A stretch of DNA of 64,000 bases from Psychrobacter raelei (GTDB taxonomy: Bacteria; Pseudomonadota; Gammaproteobacteria; Pseudomonadales; Moraxellaceae): contig NZ_CP093310.2 of the NCBI RefSeq assembly GCF_022631235.3, forward strand, positions 124,001 to 188,000. Direction: 5' to 3'. The position numbers and the translations under genes are program-made. Under the pieces are notes generated by a model. It had not been told where the DNA came from, did not search any database, and saw only the letters and a program-made list of their open reading frames with translations. Shown here piece after piece: positions 51,904 through 61,300 of the stretch; position 1 is the stretch's first letter; the number at the start of each line of letters is the position of its first letter.

Positions 51904-52842
51904 CTAGCCTCTGGGATGATGCGCTTCATGAAGCTGCTGCAATCGAGCCGTGGCCACATGGGTATAAATCTGAGTGGTAGATAAGTCACTGTGGCCCAGT
52001 AGCAGCTGTACGCTACGTAAGTCAGCACCGTGATTAAGTAAATGCGTGGCAAAAGCGTGCCGCAAGGTATGCGGAGATAAGTCGCTTTGGATACCTGCTT
52101 GTTTGGCATATTTTTTTATCATGTACCAAAAGTTCTGGCGGGTCATATAGCCGCCTTGGGTGGTCAAAAACACCGCTTGGCAGTTACCTGATTTTAAATG
52201 TGCCACCAGCTCGCCTCGGGCATGAGTCAAATAATCATCCAAGGCGTCACTGGCATACTCACCCAAAGGCACCAAGCGGGTTTTATTGCCTTTACCGGTG
52301 ATTTGTAGCCAGCCGGCATTTAAATTGACCTGCTCTAAAGATAAGTTCATCAGCTCACTGACCCGAAGCCCGCAAGCATAGAGCACCTCAAGCATGGCCT
52401 TATCACGCAGACCAAGGGCGGTACTGGTGTCGGGGGCAGACAGCAGGCTTTCGACATCGTTTTCGGACAAATCCTTGGGCAAAGATCGGCCAATCTTGGG
52501 TGTTTTGATACGCTCGCACGGGTTGTCTTCACGGCGCTCATTGCCCACCATCCATAAGTAGAACTGACGCAAGCTTGAGAGCATACGCGCTTGGGTGCGT
52601 GGCGTTTTTCCTTGTCTATCTAGCGCCGTTAAACACTGCATCACATCCATGTCTGACCACAGCGTTAGCGCTTTAGAATGGGTGGTCTCGCACAGCTTTA
52701 AATCACGCACATAGGCATTACGAGTGCGCGTAGACAGACCACGTGCTAGCATCGCCTGACGAAACTCGGTGATATAAGCGGGCTCATCATCCACCGCAAG
52801 GGCTTTGGGCTGTCTGGGTTGTACAGCGCGATCACGACTCAT
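51904..52842 (-). CDS. xerD: Site-specific tyrosine recombinase XerD
   Basis: XerD, with XerC, resolves chromosome dimers at dif under control of FtsK. The 312-residue protein has a SAM-like N-terminal domain and the catalytic set: Arg in ACGLRVSEL, Lys in TGKGNKTRLV, HTLRH, LGHSD and Tyr in TTQIYTH. SLPKDLSENDVESLL and LGLRDKAMLEVLY resemble XerD more than XerC. It is not next to integrated mobile DNA. The next gene upstream is TusA-like. Confidence 0.9.
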   Translation of the reverse strand: MSRDRAVQPRQPKALAVDDEPAYITEFRQAMLARGLSTRTRNAYVRDLKLCETTHSKALTLWSDMDVMQCLTALDRQGKTPRTQARMLSSLRQFYLWMVGNERREDNPCERIKTPKIGRSLPKDLSENDVESLLSAPDTSTALGLRDKAMLEVLYACGLRVSELMNLSLEQVNLNAGWLQITGKGNKTRLVPLGEYASDALDDYLTHARGELVAHLKSGNCQAVFLTTQGGYMTRQNFWYMIKKYAKQAGIQSDLSPHTLRHAFATHLLNHGADLRSVQLLLGHSDLSTTQIYTHVATARLQQLHEAHHPRG

Positions 52843-52882
52843 GTTATCTTCTCTACATCTGACTTAATTTGTGTCAACAACA

Positions 52883-53176
52883 TCAGCTTTGCTTTTTTTG
52901 TACCACATAGCGATAAAGCGTATCGGTATGTCGCTCAGGGTCGCCGGCTGGATTGTTTGCCTCTGATTGGGAGATTAAGTTATGACCTAGGTGACGACAA
53001 AAATTGGGAATATCGCGGGTGGTCGCAGGATCGGTGGCCAAGATTTCAATATAATCGCCAGCTTCAGCCTTACGAACAGTGCGGTGCAACAACATCACTG
53101 GCTCTGGACAAATCAGGCCTTGGGTATCTAAGTGGTGCTCAATAGGGTGCTCTGGAGTGGTATCGGCAATACTCAT
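52883..53176 (-). CDS. TusA-family sulfur carrier protein
   Basis: The 97-residue protein has the TusA CPxP motif (DTQGLICPEPVMLLH, the active Cys about residue 23). The C-terminal part (PNFCRHLGHNLIS) is typical of the family. It relays persulfide sulfur, for example to tRNA 2-thiouridine synthesis. The tail is longer than in E. coli TusA (81 residues). It lies 40 bases upstream of xerD on the same strand. Confidence 0.88.
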   Translation of the reverse strand: MSIADTTPEHPIEHHLDTQGLICPEPVMLLHRTVRKAEAGDYIEILATDPATTRDIPNFCRHLGHNLISQSEANNPAGDPERHTDTLYRYVVQKKQS

Positions 53177-53229
53177 AGTGGGAAACCTTTTATCAGTATA
53201 TTGTCAAAAAGTAAAAAAAAGGGCGCAAT

Positions 53230-53715
53230 TTACTCGCCTTGTTTGTCCTTAATAAATTTAAAAAAGCGCTTAAATGTGGCCTGAAACCAATAGGCCACCC
53301 CAATCCAAGCTGCCATAGCCAGCCACAGCCAGTCTGATAAAGAGAACAGCAGACAAATAATAAGCAGCAAGCTTGCGCCGCCGACGCTGGTCACCAACAT
53401 GGATGGCTGACTTAAACGATAACGGTAGACCAAAAAAGCCTGATATAAAGTAAACGGAATGGTGAGTCCCACCAGGACATAAGGCAGGTAATGGAACAAC
53501 CAATACATGTGCTGGCTGCCATGGAACATCTTTAGGCTGGCTAGTGTTCCAAATACCACAAAGGCAAAGATGGCCAAAACAATAACAAAAATAGATAAGC
53601 GGTTTATTTTTTGAGCACCGCGCAGCCGCTCAATGGCCAACACCGGAAATCCAGCAACACTGCCATTGGCCGCAGTGGTTGAAGGGGTGGGGTGATGTTT
53701 AGTCTCTGTACTCAT
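53230..53715 (-). CDS. Four-helix membrane protein of unknown function
   Basis: The 161-residue protein has a polar N-terminus (about 38 residues), four predicted membrane helices (about 40-62, 75-95, 105-125, 126-145) and a basic end (FKRFFKFIKDKQGE). I do not recognise a family. It sits between the tusA-like gene and ruvX on the same strand, so it may be part of that gene row. Confidence 0.7.
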   Translation of the reverse strand: MSTETKHHPTPSTTAANGSVAGFPVLAIERLRGAQKINRLSIFVIVLAIFAFVVFGTLASLKMFHGSQHMYWLFHYLPYVLVGLTIPFTLYQAFLVYRYRLSQPSMLVTSVGGASLLLIICLLFSLSDWLWLAMAAWIGVAYWFQATFKRFFKFIKDKQGE

Positions 53716-53804
53716 GGCTGTAGGCTTATAGGTTATTGAGCAATAAAAAAGGGCGAGTTAATGCTAAGGGATCAGTGGGGCTTTCAATGGCACAATCCAA
53801 TCGC

Positions 53805-54338
53805 TTAGTCTGCTTTGTAAGTGGCAATGTCTTCGGCGTGATCGGGATTGGCCAAGTAGCTTTGAAGCAGCAGGCAGGCGGAGATATCATCGATGGGGTC
53901 ACGCTCGTTTTTTATGAGGCCAAGCTCCCATGCCATCTCACGCGCTTCTACTGAGGTCAGACGCTCATCGAATAACTGCACAGGTACATGAATGCGCTGC
54001 TCCATTAAGCGATGCGCCAAGCGGCGAGCAAACTTGTGGGCGCGTTTGGCAATCATTGAGCTGCTGCCATCCATATTTAGCGGTAGGCCCACCACCACCC
54101 GTCCAATCCTCCAAGTATCAATAATACCCAGTAGGTTGTCCCAGTCAGCAGGTTGGCCATTGTTCATCGCCAAGATATCAAAGGGGCGTGCATCTTGAGT
54201 GACGGTGTTGCCAAGCGCCATGCCCATTTTTTTGACCCCATAATCTAGCCCCAAAAGCACGGTTTGTTCTGGGTGAGCAGCAGCATCAGCGGCCACGTCA
54301 CTATTTGCATTTTCTTTATTTGACGCATCATTTAACAT
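53805..54338 (-). CDS. ruvX: Putative Holliday junction resolvase RuvX (YqgF)
   Basis: The 177-residue RNase H-fold protein takes part in 16S rRNA 5'-end maturation and has been described as a Holliday junction resolvase. Catalytic acidic residues lie in LGLDYGVKKMGMA, FDERLTSVEA and DPIDDISACLLLQ. The ATG at 54338 is preferred over a TTG two codons earlier. About 20 N-terminal residues precede the domain. It follows yqgE, the usual neighbour. Confidence 0.92.
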   Translation of the reverse strand: MLNDASNKENANSDVAADAAAHPEQTVLLGLDYGVKKMGMALGNTVTQDARPFDILAMNNGQPADWDNLLGIIDTWRIGRVVVGLPLNMDGSSSMIAKRAHKFARRLAHRLMEQRIHVPVQLFDERLTSVEAREMAWELGLIKNERDPIDDISACLLLQSYLANPDHAEDIATYKAD

Positions 54339-54475
54339 AGGCAAAAATATCGCTTAATCGGTAGGGTGTCTTAATTTCGAGCTTACAGTGCCATCATTGG
54401 CTGTGCTTTGATAAAGCATCATTTGGCACAACATAAAAAGTAACAGCGCCGTGGCTTAGGACGGCAAAGACCAAA

Positions 54476-55042
54476 TTAGGCGCGGCCGACCTCGTCGCTT
54501 AGAAAATCTAAATGTACCCCGATTTTTTCTGCCGCATGACGCCAGCGCTCTTCGAAGGGTATTTCAAATAATAAGGACAAATCGCCTGGGCTTACCAGCC
54601 AGTCGCCTTGGGAAATCTCTTTTTCAAGTTGCCCCTCATGCCAGCTGGCGTGCCCCAAGCACAGATGATAGTGGCCGATACCGGCTGAACCTGCTGCGAT
54701 ATTTTGCAGGATATCTTTGCTGGTGGTGATGCACACGTTTTCTGAAATGGGAAAAGAGGACGCCCATGTGGGTTGGCCGGTATGCAGCACAAAGCCTACC
54801 TCAGGGTACACAGGCCCACCATCTAGCGGCGTGTCATACATCACTGAGGTATCTGTGACTTCGATGTCTAGGTTGTCTAACAAATGGCCCACTTGAGTGT
54901 CAAAAATGGGACGATTGACCACCAAGCCCAGCACCCCATGCCGGTCGTGACGACAAATATACACCAAACTCTGTGCAAAACGCTCATCGGGCATACTTGG
55001 TGCGGCGATTAAAAAATGATGGGTCAAATTATCAAGGGTCAT
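54476..55042 (-). CDS. yqgE: YqgE/AlgH family protein
   Basis: The 188-residue UPF0301 protein has the family blocks [33 protein letters not shown] and GGPV, with [14 protein letters not shown] near the C-terminus. The family was linked to alginate regulation in Pseudomonas (AlgH), but the molecular function is unknown. Adjacency to ruvX is widely conserved; the genes are 137 bases apart here. Confidence 0.92.
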   Translation of the reverse strand: MTLDNLTHHFLIAAPSMPDERFAQSLVYICRHDRHGVLGLVVNRPIFDTQVGHLLDNLDIEVTDTSVMYDTPLDGGPVYPEVGFVLHTGQPTWASSFPISENVCITTSKDILQNIAAGSAGIGHYHLCLGHASWHEGQLEKEISQGDWLVSPGDLSLLFEIPFEERWRHAAEKIGVHLDFLSDEVGRA

Positions 55043-55165
55043 AGATACACAAAGCTCAATATAAAAAAAGGATAATGTCTTAAGGTGGGGTCAAAATGGC
55101 ACAAAAGCAACGGCTAGCCCCGTGGATAGCTTAAGCAAAAGCCCTTAGCAGATTGAAGGCATGTA

Positions 55166-56977
55166 CTACTCACTGCTGACATCAGCTAAGAGACTGCGCG
55201 CATGCTCACGGGTAATTTCAGTAATATTAACCCCACCTGACATGCGTGCCAGCTCATCCACTTGAGCGTCATGGCTAATGATATCAATTTGACTGGTGGT
55301 TTGGCCCTCTTTGGTATCATGATGCTTTTGTACCAAGATGTGCTGATGTGCTTGAGCGGCAACTTGAGCCTGGTGGGTAATGGCCAACAGCTGACGGCGG
55401 CTGCCCAATTGACGCAGCAGTTCTCCCACTACCTGAGCGGTGCCGCCGCTGATACCCACATCCACCTCATCAAACACCAGCATCGGCTCAGAAAAGTCAC
55501 TGTGTTGATTTTGAGAGTGCGCAGACTGACCATCTAATGTCTGGTGAGTGGCCAGTAAGACCTGCATCACCAGCGCCATACGTGACAACTCACCCCCTGA
55601 CGCAATCTTGTATAGAGGCTGCATCGGCATACCCACGTTAGCGCTGAACATCAGCTCAATATCGTGTGCCCCTTGAGCGTTATAATGACTCTCATCTTTT
55701 GGGGTAAATACAAACTCACAGCGGGCATTGGGTAGCGCCAGCGGCTGTAATTGAGCCACCAGCTTCTCGCCTATGCTGGGTGCCACTTGTTGACGCGCGG
55801 TATCTAACGTCAAAGCGAGGTGTTTAAACTCGGCCCAAGCGTCTTGAATTTGTGCCTCTAGTACCTCAGAGCTTGGCTGATTGACCAAGCCATCAAGCTC
55901 TTGCTGCCAGATTTGTGCCTCTTGCACCAAGTTGCTTGCTGGAAGCCCATGTTTGCGTGATAAGCGGTGGCCAAGGCTAATCAAAGCGTTCAGCTCTTCG
56001 AGACGCTCAGGGTCCGGCAGCTGCTGCTCAGCATAATCGGTCAATAAGGCGGCGGCCTCACTGACGTGTTGCTGCGCCAAATGTAGCGATTCGCTGGCTT
56101 GACTAAACGTGGGGCTGACATCCGACTGATTGTCACATAAGCGGATGGCTTTACCCAGCAGGTCCATGGCATCTGGGTCATCAGAATCATTGTCTAATAA
56201 TTGCACCGCATGACTGGCTTCAAGCATCAAAGCTTCTAGGTTTGATAGCTCATCATGCTCCGCTTCTACTTGCTCATAATCAACCGCCAATAACGGTGAT
56301 ATATCTGCCAATTGACTGTTTAACAGCTCAATACGGTCATTGCGATGCGCCTCTTTGGCAGCGACCTCTTCAGCTTGGCGTTTTAGCTTCTGATAGGCTC
56401 GATATGCGTGTTCAGTTTGTGCCGCTAAGGGCTGAAGACCGGCGATATTATCGAGCCACTGCACCACAAATGCTGGCTTTAATAAAGCTTGCTGAGCGTG
56501 CTGACTGTGAATATTAACCAGCATAGCGCCCAGCTCTTTTAATTCGGTTAAGCTGACAGGCACTCCGTTAAGCCAAGCTTTTGAGCGGCCATTGCTGCTT
56601 AATTGGCGACGAATTAATATCTCACCGTCAAATTCCCTTTCGTGACGCTCAAACCAGTCTTGTATCAGTGCCACTGTGCCTTTGTCGTTAGAGTTGGCAC
56701 TGGGTTCGGTATTATTATTGGCACTATCTTTGGCTGTAGTTGAGCGATTTTTTGTAGCCGGTAGCACAAATTCGAACTGAGCATAGATATCAGCATTGTC
56801 CTTGCCATGACGTACCATACTGGTGTCTGCTCGGCCGCCAATACATAAGGAGAGCGCATCTAATAATAAGGATTTACCCGCGCCAGTTTCTCCAGTAATA
56901 ACGTTAAAACCGTCGTATAAGGAGAGCTCATGGTGATTGATTAAGGCAAAGTTTTGCAGTGTCAGCGAAGTTAGCAT
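55166..56977 (-). CDS. recN: DNA repair protein RecN
   Basis: RecN is an SMC-like ATPase that holds broken DNA ends during recombination. The 603-residue protein starts at ATG 56977 (MLTSLTLQNFALI, the conserved N-terminus); a GTG at 57016 has no ribosome site. Walker A is GETGAGKS (29-36), a long coiled coil lies in the middle, and the C-terminal ABC half has ASGGELSRMALV and LVFDEVDVGISGG. No LexA box was recognised in the upstream region. Confidence 0.95.
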   Translation of the reverse strand: MLTSLTLQNFALINHHELSLYDGFNVITGETGAGKSLLLDALSLCIGGRADTSMVRHGKDNADIYAQFEFVLPATKNRSTTAKDSANNNTEPSANSNDKGTVALIQDWFERHEREFDGEILIRRQLSSNGRSKAWLNGVPVSLTELKELGAMLVNIHSQHAQQALLKPAFVVQWLDNIAGLQPLAAQTEHAYRAYQKLKRQAEEVAAKEAHRNDRIELLNSQLADISPLLAVDYEQVEAEHDELSNLEALMLEASHAVQLLDNDSDDPDAMDLLGKAIRLCDNQSDVSPTFSQASESLHLAQQHVSEAAALLTDYAEQQLPDPERLEELNALISLGHRLSRKHGLPASNLVQEAQIWQQELDGLVNQPSSEVLEAQIQDAWAEFKHLALTLDTARQQVAPSIGEKLVAQLQPLALPNARCEFVFTPKDESHYNAQGAHDIELMFSANVGMPMQPLYKIASGGELSRMALVMQVLLATHQTLDGQSAHSQNQHSDFSEPMLVFDEVDVGISGGTAQVVGELLRQLGSRRQLLAITHQAQVAAQAHQHILVQKHHDTKEGQTTSQIDIISHDAQVDELARMSGGVNITEITREHARSLLADVSSE

Positions 56978-57625
56978 CAGCAATCTCAAAAATGGGTGTT
57001 TGTTATCAAAAAACACTAAAAAAAGGACGAAATTAGTTAGGGTATCGTATATCTATGAAGGTATAAAAGCAAACGGTGCGCAGCTTTTATCGTGACTTTT
57101 ATATTGCTTTAGATAACCAATTATTTGTTGCTTTTAGGCGCATAAAGTCACACAATCTAAGTCTGATTTAACTTGAATATAAGCAACTTTATAATCGTAA
57201 AATAATAGGTCGTGTGCCCGTTATATAAAGGTATTGCTGTAAAAATGCAAGGTAGAAATCTGTTGATAACGGCTGTGAATTGATGCCCATATTGAGGCAT
57301 GGCTGCTGGTAAAAAAAGGATATGGGTAGGTTAAGAGAGCAGCGCCTGTGTTTAGCCAAAGTACAGTTTTACTATAGGTATTGTGCAAGCGACTGCGATC
57401 ATAACGTTGAGCGACATAGGACGTAGAGCGAGCAGATAATGGCTAATGACAGTTTGGAATAGCCATTAACTAAAAAACTGATTTGTTGTCACAATTATAT
57501 TAGCAATATTGTGGTAGGATTGAATAACAAAAAATAGCATCAACAAGAGTAGGGCTGTAAGTTTAGCGATATCTGATTTTTAGCCCATGGTTATCATAAA
57601 GTAGATTAAGATTAAGGAAGTCATC
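56978..57625. other. Intergenic region between divergent recN and ppnP
   Basis: This 648-bp AT-rich region has an imperfect inverted repeat CACAAT...ATTGTG at 57489-57512, which could be an operator for ppnP. No RNA gene or credible coding frame was seen. Confidence 0.4.
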
Positions 57626-57958
57626 ATGCCGACGACTTATGACCAGGTTTCTGTCGTAAAGAATGCAACCATCTCTTATGATGGACGCTGTAGTAGCCAC
57701 ACGGTATTATTTGAAGATGGCAGCAAAAAAATGCTGGGCATCATACTACCTTGTGATGAGCATGTCCGTGAGTATGAATTCGCCACCCACACCTCAGAGA
57801 GAATGGAGATTACCTCAGGAGAGTGTGAAGTAAAAATCACCGGAGAGGATGAGTTTACTTATTATCGCGCTGGCCAAGCTTTTGTTGTCGCAGGGGACAG
57901 CAGCTTTGCGCTACGTACTGAACAAATTGTGCAGTATATTTGTCACCTAGAAGGGTAG
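57626..57958 (+). CDS. ppnP: Pyrimidine/purine nucleoside phosphorylase PpnP
   Basis: PpnP (YaiE, formerly UPF0345) is a small cupin that splits several nucleosides by phosphorolysis. The 110-residue protein has the family blocks YDGRCSSHTVLFEDG, KMLGIILPC, THTSERMEITSGECEVK and the end YICHLEG. AAGGAAG is 7 bases before the ATG. It is a single-gene unit before rlmB. Confidence 0.93.
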   Translation: MPTTYDQVSVVKNATISYDGRCSSHTVLFEDGSKKMLGIILPCDEHVREYEFATHTSERMEITSGECEVKITGEDEFTYYRAGQAFVVAGDSSFALRTEQIVQYICHLEG

Positions 57959-58160
57959 GACAAGCGGCTTACCACCCACTTATTGGTATTTGTTTTAAGC
58001 ATCCTAGGCTGCCACTTAGGGTGCTTTTGTGTCTTCTGGGCTGTTATTTAAGCCACAAAGTCATCGCGTTGTGTCTTATAATAAGCGAGAAACGCAGTCA
58101 TCAAGTTGCGCCGTATGGCTGCCCTCACCGTTAAAATCCATCGTTTAAAAAGGTTATTTT

Positions 58161-58946
58161 ATGGCAAAGCCCGTCCATTTTTATGGCATTCACGCAATTC
58201 ACGCTTTGTTGTCGCACCGTCCTACCGACGCCATGGCTTTATTTATTCAGCAAGGCCGTGCTCACAAAGACAGCAGCACTCAGGACGAAGCCGACTCTAC
58301 TTTTGAAGAGATTTTACAATTGGCTGAGCAGATGGGGGTGAGCATCCAGGAGGCCAGCCGTGATAAGCTGACCGCATTGTGCGGTAGTCCGCAGCACCAA
58401 GGTGTGGTACTCAATGCCCGTCCGTTAGCCATGGCCGATGAAGGTGAGATTACAAGTCTTGCTCAATCAGATGATGCCCTATTTTTGGTGTTAGACCAGA
58501 TTACGGATGCGCATAACCTAGGTGCCTGCTTGCGTACGGCAGCGGCGATGGGTGTTGATGCGGTGATTTGCCCTAAGCACCATTCAGCGAGCCTCACACC
58601 AACTGTGGCCAAAGTATCGGTAGGTGCCATGGAAATCATGCCAGTCATCGCTGTGACTAATCTGGCACGCTGTATTGAGAACTTAAAGCAAGCAGGGGTG
58701 TTTGTTTATGGTACGGCGCTTGACGCCACCGCTAAGGCTCTGCCAGATGTGGACCTAAAGGGTAAGGTGGCCATCATTATGGGTTCAGAGGGTGAGGGCA
58801 TGCGCCGCTTGACCACCGAGCGCTGTGATGAGCTGGTGTACATTCCCATGACTGGTAATAAGCATGGCTCACTACAAAGCTTGAATGTCAGTGTGGCCAC
58901 GGGCATGGTCTTGTATGAAGTGAGCCGTCAGCGTCATCAGCCTTAA
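58161..58946 (+). CDS. rlmB: 23S rRNA (guanosine-2'-O)-methyltransferase RlmB
   Basis: RlmB methylates the 2'-OH of G2251 in the peptidyl-transferase loop. The 261-residue SPOUT enzyme has an L30e-like N-terminal domain (YGIHAIHALL) and the knot domain with LDQITDAHNLGA and GVDAVICPKHHSA. IMGSEGEGMRRLT and SLNVSVATGMVLYE complete the domain. The partner rnr, adjacent in E. coli, is not here. Confidence 0.95.
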   Translation: MAKPVHFYGIHAIHALLSHRPTDAMALFIQQGRAHKDSSTQDEADSTFEEILQLAEQMGVSIQEASRDKLTALCGSPQHQGVVLNARPLAMADEGEITSLAQSDDALFLVLDQITDAHNLGACLRTAAAMGVDAVICPKHHSASLTPTVAKVSVGAMEIMPVIAVTNLARCIENLKQAGVFVYGTALDATAKALPDVDLKGKVAIIMGSEGEGMRRLTTERCDELVYIPMTGNKHGSLQSLNVSVATGMVLYEVSRQRHQP

Positions 58947-58983
58947 TATCAGTCTGATTAAGACAGACAACAGCTTAAGAGGC

Positions 58984-59015
58984 AAAAAGGGCGCGCTTAG
59001 CATAAGCGCGCCCTT
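58984..59015. terminator. Bidirectional terminator between rlmB and coaE
   Basis: AAAGGGCGCGCTTA/TAAGCGCGCCCTTT is a perfect 14-bp stem with a 3-base loop, used by both convergent genes. Confidence 0.9.
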
Positions 59016-59049
59016 TGTGTGTCAAGGCACGGGGCTTTATTGCACGAGG

Positions 59050-59757
59050 CTACATTTTTTTTAGGTTTAAATAGTTGTGATGCAGCGGCAGTAATTGCGC
59101 ATACAACGCATCTAAGTCGCCATTGTTACACACCACGTCATCGGCCTGCTCGATACGGGCCTCTCGGGTCAATTGATTGGCCATAATGGCTTTGATCTTG
59201 TCTATGCTTTGGGTATCTCGGCTGCTGGCACGTTTAAGCTGCGTCTCCTCGGAGGCATCGACCACCAGTACTCTATCACACAAAGACACCAGGCCTGCTT
59301 CATAGCTCTCAAGCAGCAAGGGCGCTGACAAGATAACGTATGCCGACTGAGCTTGACTGAGCTGGTTTTTGATTTCTTGACGGATGGCAGGATGGGTGAT
59401 CGATTCTAAAGTTAGTAGTGCTTTGTTATTGGCAAACACATGCTCGCGAACTGCGCGTCTGTTCATTTCTCCTTGCGCATCAACAACCCACTCTCCTAAG
59501 GCCTCTACCAGTGCTTGTAGGGTGGGGCTGCCTTTATGCATAATTTGATGGGCGACCACATCGGCATCTACCACGTCGATGCCCTGAGTGGCGAACCAGT
59601 TAGAGACGGCGGTTTTACCACTGCCAATACCGCCGGTTAGACCGATAATGGGCTTGCTGACATAAAAGGTTTCAAATTTTTGTGGCGGGTCAATCACAGG
59701 CTCCTCTTGAGCATCATTGATATAAGAGTCCAAAGTGGCGGCGCTGGCGTATGTCAT
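59050..59757 (-). CDS. coaE: Dephospho-CoA kinase
   Basis: CoaE does the last step of coenzyme A synthesis, phosphorylating the ribose 3'-OH of dephospho-CoA. The P-loop GGIGSGKT is at residues 42-49, followed by VVDADVVAHQ, SITHPAIRQEI, LSAPLLLESY and the lid SRDT. The 235-residue protein has an extra 36 residues at the N-terminus, supported by AAGG 8 bases before ATG 59757. In many relatives coaE is next to pilD; here it is upstream of the pil genes in the same direction, separated by a repeat array. Confidence 0.94.
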   Translation of the reverse strand: MTYASAATLDSYINDAQEEPVIDPPQKFETFYVSKPIIGLTGGIGSGKTAVSNWFATQGIDVVDADVVAHQIMHKGSPTLQALVEALGEWVVDAQGEMNRRAVREHVFANNKALLTLESITHPAIRQEIKNQLSQAQSAYVILSAPLLLESYEAGLVSLCDRVLVVDASEETQLKRASSRDTQSIDKIKAIMANQLTREARIEQADDVVCNNGDLDALYAQLLPLHHNYLNLKKM

Positions 59758-60296
59758 GGCAATACCTTAAAGCGGGTGTTCTATAAGATTGAACGGGGTT
59801 GGGATTGTGGCCTAAAGCTTACGCTTGCTATGGCGTATATTTAGCCCCAAGCAGCTATCAAAACCAAAAGCTTAGCGGTGTTATTGAAATCTGCTGCTAA
59901 ACTTACGAGAAAACAGCTACTAAAATTACGATAAAAGAAGCGGTTAACTCTGGCTTATTGACTCAGGGCTAACTGGCTGATAAAAGTAGCATGTTTTTAC
60001 GGCAGCTTTGTATTAATTAGTGTACTCAATCTCAACAGGGTGTTAATGGTGACTCTGTGGGGTGTTATCTATAGAGGATGACTAGTGACTGTGTTTTTAT
60101 CGTTAATCTGCCGATAGCCTTGGGTAGTCACCCAAATGAGGCGTGCACTAAGCCAATAAAGCCCTAAGCCAGCAGCGTCCTAAGCTAATAGAATCCTAAG
60201 CTAATAGAATCCTAAGTTCGTAGCATTCTAAGCTAATAGAATCCTAAGCTAATAGAATCCTAAGTTCGTAGCATTCTAAATTAGTAATCCCCTAGG
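59758..60296. other. Spacer between coaE and pilD
   Basis: This 539-bp stretch is occupied at its right end by the 16-bp repeat array (60149-60308). The rest shows no gene, terminator or promoter I can support. Confidence 0.5.
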
Positions 60297-60308
60297 CTAA
60301 TAGCGTCG
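60149..60308. repeat. 16-bp tandem repeat array, ten units, containing a 48-bp duplication
   Basis: Ten consecutive 16-bp units start at 60149. The core unit A (TAAGCTAATAGAATCC) fills units 3, 4, 6 and 7. Unit B (TAAGTTCGTAGCATTC) fills units 5 and 8, so A-A-B (60181-60228) is repeated exactly at 60229-60276. Outer units are diverged. The last unit covers the pilD stop codon. Confidence 0.95.
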
Positions 60309-61217
60309 CAAATACCAGTGCATCAACGCCTCACCATATAACAGTGCAACCAAGCCCGCTAACGCCAAATAAGGACCAAAAGCAAAGGGCTGGCTCTCCC
60401 GTCGTTTTTTTAGCAATATAAGCCCCATGATAGTGCCGAGCACGGAAGATAGCAAGATGACAAATGGCAGCATAAATGGCCCAAGCCAAGCTCCCAGAGC
60501 CGCCAGTAGCTTAAAATCGCCTTGGCCCATACCTTGCTTGCGGGTAAATAAATAAAATACTTTCACCACCACCCATAGACTAAGATAGCCTAAGATTAGC
60601 CCCCAAATAGATAAGCTTGGCGACACAAAAACGCTGTGGCTGTTCACCATAAGCCCCAAGATAGCTAAGGGGTAGGTCAGATTATCGGGTAAATACTGCG
60701 TCTCAAAATCAATCCCCACCAGCGCAATTAATAACCACAAAAATACCAAGGCACAAAGGCCGGCAAGCGACATGCCCAATTGGTAAATCACCAAAACGCT
60801 CAGCACGGCGGTCAGAAGCTCAATCAACGGATAACGCAAACCAATGCGGCGGCGACAAGAGGCGCATCTGCCTTTTAGCCACAGCCAACTGATAATAGGC
60901 AATTTGTGACGCCAAGCAATGGGCGTATGACACTGCGGGCACTGTGAGCTTGGGCGCCACAGCGACAATGGCATATCTTGGGTGATGCAGGCAGCCACAG
61001 GCGCTAGCGCATCCGCTGGCACATCAGGCTGCGATTGCAAAAACTGTAGTGAGCCCAGTCGCCACTGCCGCTGCAGTATTAATGGGGTGCGATAAATCAC
61101 CACATTTAATAAGCTGCCCACACACAAGCCCACTATGGCAAATACACCAAGAGCAAATACATCAGGCGTCGCTAAATTGTGCGGTTCAAAAAACTGCCAG
61201 ACTTGCCAAAACTGCAT
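60297..61217 (-). CDS. pilD: Type IV prepilin peptidase/methyltransferase PilD
   Basis: PilD cleaves and N-methylates prepilins. The 306-residue inner-membrane protein has the N-terminal zinc CxxC pairs (CPQCHTP and CASCRRR) and about eight helices. The catalytic Asp residues lie in GIDFETQYLPDNLTYP and GMGQGDFKLL. It follows pilC by 83 bases. Confidence 0.95.
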   Translation of the reverse strand: MQFWQVWQFFEPHNLATPDVFALGVFAIVGLCVGSLLNVVIYRTPLILQRQWRLGSLQFLQSQPDVPADALAPVAACITQDMPLSLWRPSSQCPQCHTPIAWRHKLPIISWLWLKGRCASCRRRIGLRYPLIELLTAVLSVLVIYQLGMSLAGLCALVFLWLLIALVGIDFETQYLPDNLTYPLAILGLMVNSHSVFVSPSLSIWGLILGYLSLWVVVKVFYLFTRKQGMGQGDFKLLAALGAWLGPFMLPFVILLSSVLGTIMGLILLKKRRESQPFAFGPYLALAGLVALLYGEALMHWYLRRY

Positions 61218-61300
61218 AACATCAGCCTATTGTTTATAAAAATTGAGACATGATTCATCAGAAGGTTAATAAGGGCTTAGCGCTCAATAAAACACTGCCG

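Noticed and set aside
51904..52842. Tyrosine recombinase as evidence of an integrated element
   Set aside because: The sequence fits housekeeping XerD, and no att-like repeats or other mobile genes flank it.
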